Below, one piece after another: positions 34,376-44,915 of a DNA stretch of 64,000 nucleotides. Under the pieces are notes generated by a model. That model was not told where the DNA came from. It searched no databases and worked only from the letters and a program-made list of their open reading frames with translations. The translations under genes were made by a program, and so were the position numbers. The stretch is from Anastatus disparis (lineage: Eukaryota; Arthropoda; Insecta; Hymenoptera; Eupelmidae): contig JAFFSR010000229.1 in NCBI GenBank assembly GCA_017163975.1, forward strand, positions 13,348,001 to 13,412,000, read 5' to 3'. Every line of letters begins with the position of its first letter. Within the stretch, counting starts at the first letter, position 1.

Positions 34376-35486
34376 ACCTTTGATCTTGGACTTATGAAGA
34401 GGATACGCTAAGAGACATAAACCAATCGTAATTGTTGATAAATGGTTTCTTTACTAAAAGACATTTTTTGTTATTTTGATTTTCGAAAGTTAAAATGCAT
34501 GAATTTTCGTGAATAATCGGTGATTGATGTTAACTTTTATTAATACTTGCTGCGAAATGGTGGAATATGTTAATTTTTTTGGTTCACTGATAAGATGTAC
34601 TGTATTTCGTAAGTTAAGATGTGATGTTCTTTACAAAATAGCAATGAGAAATGCTAATGTTCGATCTAATATGTTGCTTTTGTGGCAAAGAGTATGAAAC
34701 AAGTTAATATTTATCAAAAATATAAAAAGTTATAATTTTTGCCTGAAAATTTAAATGTGTTATACTTTGTTGGCAACGAAGATATACACTTCATAAAAAT
34801 GTATTCTACAATTCAAAAAATATATTTCATAAAAAATTTCTGGATTCAAAGATCCCTATGAAAAATCACAGTATTAAATAAGTTTGCTGCGTTTTTTCAT
34901 TTGCCACACAACAATTTTATGAATATTTAAAAATTAAAAAATATTCGGTTATTGAAACTTGTATTTTTAAAAGAAATTTAATTCAATAAATTTGTTCCAG
35001 ACAGAACTGAAAAAAGACGTTATAAAATATAATAACGAATGACTAAAATCTTATGATCTAATACATTTAAAAATTTATTTTATTAATTTCAATACATTAT
35101 CAGTTTTATTTGCATTTCGTTGATAGCTCAAATCTTATTTTTTTTATCAAAAGAATGAAATAAAGTTAACGCTGATCATCACCATTGTTTCATTTCGCTT
35201 ATGATGCTTTTATTCCTTTGTAAGTCAGAATACTAAAATCCATCAGTACTAAAATCACTACAAAAAAAATTATTATTTTCAATAAGATGTTTCAATCTAT
35301 TGATTATAAAAAAATAAACTCACTAATCACTAAATTAAGCACTTCGAAATTGTGGCAAACATTTATAAACATCGCCATCCCATATGAAAGTGTGACCAAA
35401 AAGTTCTGTAATAATATTTAGAAAATTATTAATATTTTTTATTAGTTCATTATTTTGGGGGATTTAACTTTCAAAAAGAAAAACAG
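34376..35486. other. AT-rich stretch, nothing recognised
   Basis: No gene, terminal repeat pair or tandem structure that I can support. Confidence 0.4.
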
Positions 35487-35494
35487 AAAATGTT

Positions 35495-35906
35495 GGGTGG
35501 GGCTCGAACATTAGAATGTTTTTTATGTAATTAACATTTATTTAGAAGTTCATATAAATTATGTGCACATCGAGACTGTTCATTTATTCATTTTAGAATT
35601 TTCATTTTTTCAGTGACTGAAGTAACGAAAATAACTAATGCGAGTAAAGCATTTTAGAATATTCACTTTATCGAAATAAGAAGTAGCAAAATAAATGTAC
35701 TTCTAAATTTAGAATAAACTATATCAAGATTTCGAAAGAATTCTAAATATTTTAATCGAATAATTTGAGATTATCACTACTGCTTTTTGAAATCATGAAA
35801 ATTCATTATTACTTTATTCTAAATTATGGAATACGCTATTCGTAATTGTGGCACTCTAAATAAATATTCATTAAATAAAAAACATTTTAATGTTCGAGCC
35901 CCACCC
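35495..35906. mobile_element. GGGTGGGG MITE, type A, copy 3
   Basis: 412 bp with ends GGGTGGGGCTCGAACATTAG and the complement, and the perfect duplication AAAATGTT (35,487-35,494 and 35,907-35,914). Nearly identical to 26,346-26,757. Confidence 0.9.
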
Positions 35907-36103
35907 AAAATGTTGATGAAGTAATATTTTAAAATTATCAATTAAATTTTTTTATAACGTCATGATTGAATTTTGTATTATTTACGTTATTGAAAAATAT
36001 CAAGTAATGCCAATCATTGGAAAAAATTTTTCTCAATATAAGGCATTATTAGTTACGTTTTAGAGCAATATGTTGCTTCAAAAAGAATATAATAATATCC
36101 TTT

Positions 36104-36604
36104 AGGTGGGGTCCTATTATTAGAATGTTTTTAGAAAAGGGCGAATACTCAAAAGGATATTTAGACTTTTTAGAATATAAAGTCATAAAACAAAAATATT
36201 CTCAATAAACTTTGTTAAATTTAGAAATTTATTATTTCGAATATGATTACATTCGAAAGAATAAAACGAATATTCTTCAAATATTTATTTATCAGTATTT
36301 CGACTGATGTTATTTTGACAATTCTATTTATGATATTGAAGAAATGTCAATTCGCAAATTCAGTATTATTCATTTTTTATAACTCTAAACAATTAAAATT
36401 CTGTTTTGTCTTTAATCTAATTTTGAATATTTTCACCAATCTAAAATTGATTGTTCTAATATCTAACTACTTATAATTTTGACATTCGACTATAATATTT
36501 TCGAATTCATTTCAGTCGAATAATCAAAATGCACATTCTAATCTTTGATAGTCGCAAATTTTCAGCGAGATAGAAAAAACATTCTAATAATAGGACCCTC
36601 ACCC
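36104..36604. mobile_element. GGGTGGGG MITE, type B, copy 2
   Basis: Ends GGTGGGGTCCTATTATTAGA and TCTAATAATAGGACCCTCAC. Flanks ATATCCTTT are repeated (36,095-36,103 and 36,605-36,613). It lacks about 90 bp near the left end compared with the copy at 31,359. The 77-codon frame inside is not a gene. Confidence 0.85.
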
Positions 36605-36630
36605 ATATCCTTTGATTAATCAAATATTCT

Positions 36631-36843
36631 TTTTTTTTTTTTTTTTTTTTTTAACGTCGCTATATTTATGCTATGCTATTTTTGCTATGCTAATCAGCGA
36701 CGGAGCTCGTAAGTTGTGTTTGTGAACAAAGCACATGTAACGTACAGTGGTGCTTGTATCAATCGGCCGAGAGCGGGATTCGAACTCGGAACCTCGAGAT
36801 TACAAATCCAACGCTCTACCGAATGAGCCACAGACCGACTCTG
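36631..36843 (-). mobile_element. tRNA-derived SINE on the minus strand
   Basis: The minus-strand head has the A-box-like TGGCTCATTCGG and the box B GAGTTCGAATCCC. A unique body of about 110 bp and a run of about 22 A follow. Flanks AATCAAATATTCT (36,618-36,630) and AATCATATATTCT (36,844-36,856) are a 13-bp duplication with one mismatch. The head resembles a tRNA with loop TTTGTAA, but acceptor and T stems do not pair, so it is not a tRNA gene. It differs from the SINE at 4,667. Confidence 0.88.
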
Positions 36844-37790
36844 AATCATATATTCTAATTTAACATTTTGAAGTAAGTCTCAAAACTTTCTACATGATGT
36901 ATGAAATTTTATTATATTTTACACGAAACCCATAATTTTGTGTAAAACAGCACATAGCTCTTAAAATAAATGTCTAAATAAATTCCTCGGCTACAGATTT
37001 TGTAGCTTTATCAAAGAGCTTTCAAATGGTGGTCTGTTTGAATGATCGTTCATTAAAGTTCGGAAAGAAGAATTGAAATAATAATTGTTTCATTATGACG
37101 TCATAAAACTCATAAAAATGAAAATACGATAATTTGATCTTTATTATTTGAAATCTTTAAAAGACCTTCAAAATGAGAACCTTGAGAGCTTTAAACAATA
37201 ATTTTTCATACCATCTTTGCCGAAAATGCGATCTTTGTCCCTGCGTGCCTTTACCGAAACGCCAATTTCCTAGCCGGCTAATTAGATAGCGCGCATACAG
37301 GAATGGAAGAAAATCAAAGCCCATGCGTGTGTTTTCGAGTGTCATATACAGTGAGTGTGAGTGAGCGCGTATGAGATTGTAGTTAATGTGAAAGAGAAAG
37401 ACAGGCTTAAAAGTAAGCACAGAGCGAACAGTCTTTCTCTTTCGCATTAACTATATGTTCCGAAATGTATATTTATCACAACGGGTGGAGTTCGATTTTT
37501 CGAAAGACTGACATTTTTTTGGGTTTAACGTAGAATCTTAAAATTTAGAATGATACTTTTCATAAAATTCATTTAAATTGTATAGAAATTCCGTTTTCAA
37601 TTCGGGTGGGGTTCGATTTTTCGAAGGACCGATATTTTTTTGTGCTTAAAGTAGAATCCCAAAATTTAGAATGATGCTATTCATAACAGTCACTTGAAAT
37701 ATTTAGAAATCCCATTTTCAATTCATGGCTGTAATCGAAATTTATTTATTCGAATAAATTGTAATTAATATTTAGAATGGTAATAAGTAT

Positions 37791-38303
37791 GGGTGGGGTT
37801 CGATTTTTCGAAAAACCGATATCTTTTTGTGCTTAACGTAGAATCTTAAAATTTAGAATGATGCTATTGATAACATTCATTTAAATTATTTAGAAATCTC
37901 GTTTTCAATTCATGGCTGCTATCGAAATTTATTTATTTGAATAAATTATAATTGATATTTAGAATAGTAACAAGTATACAGAACACCATATTATGATTAG
38001 ATATTTCGAAATTTCTAATAGAGTTTTCAAAAGTATATTTTTTTATATTCTTTCAATACTTGTCAAAAGATTTTATTAGAAATTTCGAAATATTTTATAA
38101 TTATATGGTGCTCTATGTACGTGTTACGATTCTAAATATCAATTATAATTTATTCGAATAAATAAATTTCGATTGCAGCCATGAATTGAAAATGAGATTT
38201 CTAAATAATTTAAATGAATGTTATCAATAGCATCATTCTAAATTTTGAGATTCTACGTTAAGCACAAAAAAATATCGGTCTTTCGAAAAATCGAACCCCA
38301 CCC
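37791..38303. mobile_element. GGGTGGGG element, type C, nested copy
   Basis: 513 bp, ends GGGTGGGGTTCGATTTTTCG and complement, with perfect duplication ATAAGTAT (37,783-37,790 and 38,304-38,311). It inserted in a member of its own family. Confidence 0.9.
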
Positions 38304-38634
38304 ATAAGTATACAGAACACCATATTATGATGAGACATTTCGAAATTTCTAATAGAGTTTTTAAAAGTATATGTTTGTATATTCTTTTGATGCTTGACAA
38401 AAGATTTTATTAGAAATTTCGGAATATTTTATAATTATATAGTGCTCTATATACGTATTACAATTCTAAATATCAATTACAATTTATTCGAGTAAATGCA
38501 TTTCGATTGCAGCCATGAATTGAAAACAGAATTTCTATAAAATTTAAATGAATATTATGAAAAGCATCATTCTAAATTTTAAGATTCTACGTCAAGCCCA
38601 AAAAAATACCAGTCTTTCAAAAAATCGAACCCCA

Positions 38635-39017
38635 CACTGATAGACCTTTAAGAGACAGGCAATATTATAAGATTCAAGCGTCGTTATTGCGTCTAAGAAC
38701 GACACCGTCTTTCATGAGAAGAAATACAACCGGCTTAAGTACGAGGCGACTCTACGTAAATGAACGGCTCTCTTCTGTAAGAGCGCATAGCTCTTACAAT
38801 TAAAGAAGCGGAACTTGTTAATACTGACAGACCAAATTCGAAAAAAATATGCCGGAAAATTGCTGCGCTCTTCCGTAAGAGCTGTGAGTTCTTGCGTTGA
38901 AGCTGTGAGCTCTTGAAGAAAGAAATCGTACCTCTTAGGCTAAGTCAGCCTACACATTGCATTTAAGGCTGCGACGATTATATGAAAGAGAGCATAGTTC
39001 TTAAAGGTCTATCAGTG
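38635..39017. mobile_element. 383-bp MITE with CACTGATAGACC ends
   Basis: Ends CACTGATAGACCTTTAAGA and TCTTAAAGGTCTATCAGTG (right arm one base different). It interrupts the right TIR of the type C element. Flanking CA is repeated, unlike the TA seen at other CACTG-ended MITEs here. Confidence 0.75.
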
Positions 39018-39102
39018 CACCCATCACAACAACGGGCAACGAGTGGTATTAAGAAGTAAAAGAGAGAGAGAGAAAGAATGCGTGGTCACGATATTGTAAA
39101 GT

Positions 39103-39788
39103 TATTAGGCAGCTTGCTATGCAAGCTCGGGGCAGGTGGCGTTCTGAGCTCTAGTGCTATCATGGCGGTCACACTACGACATTCTTGCGATGTTAACATG
39201 CATGAATGCATTCATGAGTCTATCTGTGTATATTCAATGACGTCACATTAAGATAAAGTAAAACTTGTGTGTTTGACGTCTGAAAGTAGTGGGGGAAGCC
39301 CCTTCTCTAATAGCAGCGCGTTGCGTGTCGTTGCACGCACACAGCAACACGTATATGTAGGGTTATCCGTTGAATCCCGTTTATTGCGCAAGCACGAGCT
39401 TTCTTTATCGTCGAGAACGATGAAACAGCCATGTTTCGTGGTTAGCGTCCAAACTCTCGTACTGTAAAGTTCGACGCGTGAGCCGGTGGTTGCTGGCGAA
39501 ATACATCGTAAAATAAAGACTTATAACTAAATTTAGTTTGTTACAGATTATTTCTTTCCTTCCGAACACGCATATTTCCAGGATATATAGGGCCTAGAGT
39601 TACTGTTAATCAAGTAACGATTACAAGGATTATTATTTGGGATCATTAATTAATTACTGGGTTACTAACCATTGTCTCCTATATATATATATGCTCATGC
39701 ATGCACGTATACATAGTAATGTGCCGCCATGACAGCGCTAGAGCTCAGAACGCCACCTACTCTGAGCTTGCATAGCAAGCTGCATAAT
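39103..39788. mobile_element. Element with about 70-bp inverted ends and an LTR-like interior
   Basis: Left arm TTATTAGGCAGCTTGCTATG through GGTGGCGTTCTGAGCTCTAG, and its complement at 39,720-39,788. The interior, about 39,240-39,545, is more GC-rich. It has AAATAAAGAC near 39,513 and ends TTTAGTTTGTTACA, features seen in LTRs, but I could not define both LTR ends or a target duplication. The 66-codon frame inside is not supported. Confidence 0.6.
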
Positions 39789-40194
39789 ATAGCACGTCGT
39801 TGTATATGAATGCGCGCGCACACGTTTTATTGTTCGTTCGTTTCCTTCGCGTTTATCTTGTTATGTTAATAATGTAACAATTTCAGGCAAGCTGGTATGA
39901 AAAAGAAAATACATTACACGAGACGAATCTTGTTGATTCCGTCCGGCAGAATACCTCTCCGCCGAGACGGAACCAACAATATTCGTCCCTTGTAATGTAA
40001 TATACTATTTCATAGAGATATAAAACTTTGAAGTATCCATGATTAGTCTAGAGCGGGCAAAAGTATTTGGCAAAAGTATATTTATAAATATATAATATAT
40101 ATATATGAGTTATTCTTGTGGATTTCGTCATTTTGACGACGCAGGTGGGTGCTCGAAATCAATATCTAACTCGGTGACTTTAAAGTACTTTATA

Positions 40195-40847
40195 AAGGGG
40201 GTATATACATATTGGACCCTGAAAAATAAAATACAATTTTCTTATTAATGTTTAAATTAATTTTCAAATATTAAAATACTACCTTAAAGTAGACATAAAT
40301 ACCTTTATTTTAAGTTCTATTGGGCTTATTTTACTCCAGCCATATTCTCAAGATCACTTGATGAACCTAATTGGACTTTACCAAATGGATTTGGCTTCAA
40401 TATTGATGTTATTTTGCGCGAATGTAAGGATTTTTAAAAAACCAAAAACATTTGACTTTTCAACAAAAATTTATAATTTTTTCACAGAAAATATCAATTT
40501 TTTTTTTATAAATTTCAATATTTTTATCTTATTTTTGGATTTTTTACCACTTTTAATCAATTAATTTCAAAACTTTATATTCACGCAATAATGACATCAA
40601 TACTGAAGCCAAATCCATTTGGTATAATCAAATTAGTTCATTATTTACAGTACAGGAATTATGGATTCGAAGGTTCATCGAGTGATCATGGAAGTATGGT
40701 TGGAGTAAAATAAGTCTAATAAGGCTTAAAATAAAGGTGATTATATCCAGTTCAAGGAAGTATTTTAAATATTTAAAAATTAATTTAAACATTAATAAGA
40801 AAATTGTATTTTATCTTTCAGGGTTCAATATGTATATACCTCCTTAA
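40195..40847. mobile_element. Foldback MITE (GGGGGTATATACATATTG family), copy 2
   Basis: A complete near-palindromic member with ends AAGGGGGTATATACATATTG and CAATATGTATATACCTCCTT. Its arms pair around a T-rich centre near 40,500-40,560. Copy 1 is at 22,605. Confidence 0.82.
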
Positions 40848-41200
40848 GTTTTGTAAAATTTCAGCTTTCAATATCCTTTATTAGCCGAGATAAACGAATA
40901 TGAAGTTGTAAAAATGACTGTTTTAACGTCATTTTGAGCTGATTTTTGAAATGCTATCAAAGCATGAGATTGTAATATATTTTAACTCACAACATCTTGT
41001 TTTACTCGTTTTATCACATATTTTCAATAAAAATTAAAAATTTGTAATAAATTTCAGTGGGTATTATGAAAAGCTGTGTACTCCTCAATGTAAAGGCTAC
41101 TTTCTTCGAGTTTTTTGATTTCTTAATCATTTTTAAACTTCTATAGAGTTTCAGCATTTCATTCAATTGTTATCTACAATAGCTTAAATTTTTTCTCTTA

Positions 41201-41357
41201 CCCTGGTAGAAATGTGAGCATTAAAAATGGTGTGTATAAAAATTTGAGGTTATTAGTAATAAAAATGCCAAATAAATGGCCAATAAATGTTAAAAAAAGC
41301 GTTTCCATTTCTACTGGCCAAAAAATGTTAAAAAAAACGTTTCAATTTCCACCAGGG
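41201..41357. mobile_element. 157-bp MITE with CCCTGGTAGAAAT ends
   Basis: Left CCCTGGTAGAAATG and right TTTCCACCAGGG with TA on each side. Internal GGCCA/TGGCC and repeated AATGTTAAAAAAARCGTTT motifs. Related to 28,825-28,932. Confidence 0.82.
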
Positions 41358-42101
41358 TACTTTACCCTTTAATTTAAGCCATCGCAAGTTTAAATTGATC
41401 AAAAAATACCAAAGACAGGAGCTTTTAAATATGGACATTTTTGCTAAAAGATCGAAAAATACCCATCTTGGAACACTTTTTAAACATTTCTCAAAGATGT
41501 TTTCTTGCTTTTTATAATTTTAAATTATTGTTTATAAATAATATCAATGTTTAAAAAAGATTTGGTTAAGTTCTTTTTGATTTTGCCTAAGATTCTTCAA
41601 TTTTATAATATTGATTCTTCCATATTTTCAATTAATTTTTATCTAACAAGAAGAGTGTCAGGATATTGGTTCGCCGATTTTAACAATAGAATAAAATATT
41701 GAAACCCTATAGAAGTTTAAAAATGATTAAGAAATCAAAAAACTCGAAGAAAGTAGCCTTTACATTCAGCAGTACACAGCTTTTTATAATACCCAATGAA
41801 ATTTATTACAAATTTTTATTGAAAATATGTGATAAAACGAGTAAAACAAAATGTTGTGAGTTAAAATATATTACAATATCATGTTCTGATAGCATTTAAA
41901 AAATAAGCTCAAAATAACGTTAAAACAGTCATTTTTGCAACTTCATATTTGTTTATCTTGGCCAATAAAGGATATCGAAAGCTAATATTTTGCAAAACTT
42001 AATGTCTTATAAAGTACTTTAAAGTCACCGAGTTAGAAATTGATTTCGGGAATCCACCTGCGTCGTCAAAATGACAAAATCCACAAGAATGACTCATATA
42101 T

Positions 42102-42129
42102 GCCATTCTGTATATATATACAGAATGGC
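42102..42129. repeat. Perfect 28-bp palindrome at the foldback end
   Basis: GCCATTCTG, TATATATATA, CAGAATGGC: a perfect hairpin just outside the foldback's right arm. It may be a footprint or a small dyad. Confidence 0.7.
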
Positions 42130-42131
42130 GA

Positions 42132-44640
42132 TGAAGTTCTGGGAGAGCTGAATATTTTTTCATAGAGTTTTGTGTAATACACCTCTAAGAATTATGATTA
42201 GAGGTATAGTAATATTGCAGTCTTCTGAATCTAAATAGGTTTACTCTCGTGGTACCAATTGGTAAACGTCTGACGCAAGACATTATAAAGGTGAATCCAT
42301 AGACTATGAGAAAGAGGAAATCATCAAGGAAGCCACACTAATAGGAGAACATCACAATCTTTATAATATCAAAGCTGTAAAGCTTAAAGATTTGTTTGTT
42401 TTTATTTTGCAGATTTCTGCTTATTTTTACCCATTTTATTTATAATAACAAAGAGAAAAATTACAAAAAAATGCTCAAAGATAATATGTTTATTTCATTT
42501 TATATAATTAATTTTTTTCCACGAGAGATAAGTTTGATTTTTAATGCATTGTATAAATTTTAACTAAAATTCGAAGTGAATTGAAAATATTTAAAAATTA
42601 TTGAATTACGAAATATTATAAAATAATCGTAACTTATTATCTTGATATTTTGTAAGTTTTAGACAAGTAAAATTATTATAAAATAAATATATAATTCTCA
42701 ACTTATCTTTAAAATGTACATGAGTTAGTAAATTATTAGAAATGCAGATTTTTAAGTAACTAAATATTTTTTTTAGAATACATTACACTTTGTCACACAT
42801 AAAATAGTTTCGTTTATCATATGAAAAAAATTAGTTTTTATATTAATTTAAAATGTAATTAGTTTTATTGTAACTGAATGGAAAATTTGAACAGTCGAAT
42901 TCATATAAAACATCTCATATATTTTCATAATTTATATTATTATATTTTGAAATTTTATTTAAATAAAATTCTAAAACAGTTTTTATAAATTCAGATAAAT
43001 AACTTATAATTAACTTTAGACTGAAAAGTCATCTGCTCTTTTAGTAAAACAATTAAGCGAAACCAACAAAGATTCTTATATACATTATATTTTGAAAAAA
43101 TTTCAATATTTGACAAATAAATATTGACATTTTCTCTTTATATCTCATTTCTAATAAACTTTATTTCATGACAAATATTTATAGATACTATAATCATAAA
43201 TTATTATTTACCGTTCCAATGTACCAATCGTGAAATAAATTGCTTATTATGTATACAAATGAAATTAAAAACCATCCATGCATAGCAGTTACTGTAAATC
43301 GACTGATTTTCGCATTAAATGGACATGGATCTGACTCGGAAACGAAATAAGTTGTACATAAAATCTAAAAAGTCAATTTAAAAAGTGTTCACTTTCAAGG
43401 TTATAAAGTATAATCAAATTTATAATATTTAAATAGTGATTAATAACTAACGCATTCAATCAATCTTAAAAGAAAAATAACATCCGTAAACAGTAATTTC
43501 AAATTTTTCATTATAATCTCCAATAAGTATATTTTCAAGTTTAATATTATATTTTTAATAAATTTCAAATTATTGAATTTCTTTTCAATGTTATTCTAGC
43601 GATTTTAATTTTTGTTTATTTGTTTTTCTTTATCACTAGCAAATTCTAAGCGCGCTTCGCGCGCCTTACTGCGTTTGTTTTTCTATTAAATAAAATTTAT
43701 AATATTTAAATTTTTTTTATTAAAATCGAAATAAATGAAAATAAATTTAAGATACATTGTTAAAAAAAGATTTAATTCGTTTGTTTTTTTTTCATCAACA
43801 ATTTTCAAGTATGTGCATAATTAGGTTAAATGATTAATTTTATGGTTATAATTTTTAAAGCATTAGCTGTCAATCGTCAAATTTAAAAATTTTAAACTTC
43901 GCTCTATTCCGCCATAATTTTTATTTCAACCAATAAAAACATTCTTATTGTGATGACAGAATTTATCCATCATTTTTTTAAAAGAGGAGGATAGCTGTCA
44001 ATCGTCAAATTTTTAAATTTTAAACTTCGCTCTATTCCGCCATAATGTTTTATTTCAACCAATAAAAACATTCTTATTGTGATGACAAAATTTATCCATC
44101 ATTTTTTCAAAAGAGGATTACCAAAACTTTTCTTTACACAGATAGAATCGTTATTATGTGTAGATTATAAAAAAAGGTTTTTAAAACAAATTCTGAGAAA
44201 ACTTAAAGAGTTGTTAACCAAAACGTCAGTTAAAAAGAGGTAGACTATAGTATTCCTGTATTAAAAATCGCAACTTTGGAAGCTGATTATTTAAAAATTA
44301 ATATGGCAAACGATATAAAAAAATGAGTTTAATAGAAAGAGCGTACGATAATCTATAATTTAAATTAATATTCTAAGAAAATCAATTCCAAGGGAACGTC
44401 CTTAAATCATAATAATTATTTTTCATTCTGTTGTTACATAGATATTCTTAATTTTGAAATCTTAATTTTACTTTTTTCATAAGAGTGCTCTTGTTATAGG
44501 TGTCCGTACTGTTTTTAATTTTTGGTAATTTTTTTCTCTTAAATTAAATCGATGACCTCATTTTTTTCAAATATTAATAAAAAGCTCATCATTTTATATT
44601 TTTATATTTATATTTTTGATATTTTTTACTAATTTTCATT
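42132..44640. other. AT-rich stretch with one tandem duplication, no gene seen
   Basis: No coding region is supported. A 128-bp unit starting TAGCTGTCAATCGTCAAATT is tandemly duplicated at 43,864-43,991 and 43,992-44,119 with few changes. A GC-rich dyad GCGCGCTTCGCGCGC occurs near 43,654. Dyads of this kind end some Helitrons, but the required terminal motifs are not present. Confidence 0.45.
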
Positions 44641-44915
44641 ACTCTCTGGCTGCTTAACTTTAAACAAATAGTTTTATTCTCTGCTTTGATTTCAGTTATT
44701 ATTAATTTATTAAAGAGATTTCTAGACTGAATTATTTACACTTTAATTAGGAGCTCTTCTTTACGTTTCGTTAAAAATGAGACTATAAACATCCATAACT
44801 TCAGTTTTTCGAAGCGTTAGACCATACGGCTGTGGCTTTTCTCAGATTTTGGTATCTAAAAACGTATACCAAAGTATCATCCAGATCTATGATCCGTAAG
44901 TCATAAATCTCCTGG
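44640..44915. mobile_element. Truncated copy of the CCAGGAG MITE family
   Basis: It matches the right half of 50,259-50,783. This includes the GTTTTTCGAAGCGTTAGACC block and the right end CTCCTGG followed by TAA. The left half is missing. Confidence 0.7.

Larger units (their letters stand above)
37483..39022. mobile_element. GGGTGGGG element, interior type C, carrying two later insertions
   Basis: Left end GGGTGGAGTTCGATTTTTCG; right end CGAACCCCA plus CACCC, split by a 383-bp MITE. The outer duplication ATCACAAC is perfect (37,475-37,482 and 39,023-39,030). The left terminus is tandemly duplicated: a second left end starts at 37,604 with no matching right end. Another type C element sits inside at 37,791-38,303. 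Confidence 0.8.
40101..42101. mobile_element. Large foldback element hosting two other elements
   Basis: Outer inverted arms begin ATATATGAGTTATTCTTGTG at 40,101 and its near-complement ends at 42,101. Arms of about 430 bp (outer part 40,101-40,194, continued at 40,848-41,170) pair with 41,690-42,101. The left arm is split by the foldback MITE at 40,195-40,847, and the spacer carries a CCCTGG MITE at 41,201. No protein domain is present, and the frame at 41,699-41,899 lies in an arm. Confidence 0.8.

Noticed and set aside
39240..39545. Second solo LTR
   Set aside because: An AATAAA and TTACA-like end are suggestive, but no consistent TG...CA pair with a target duplication could be fixed.
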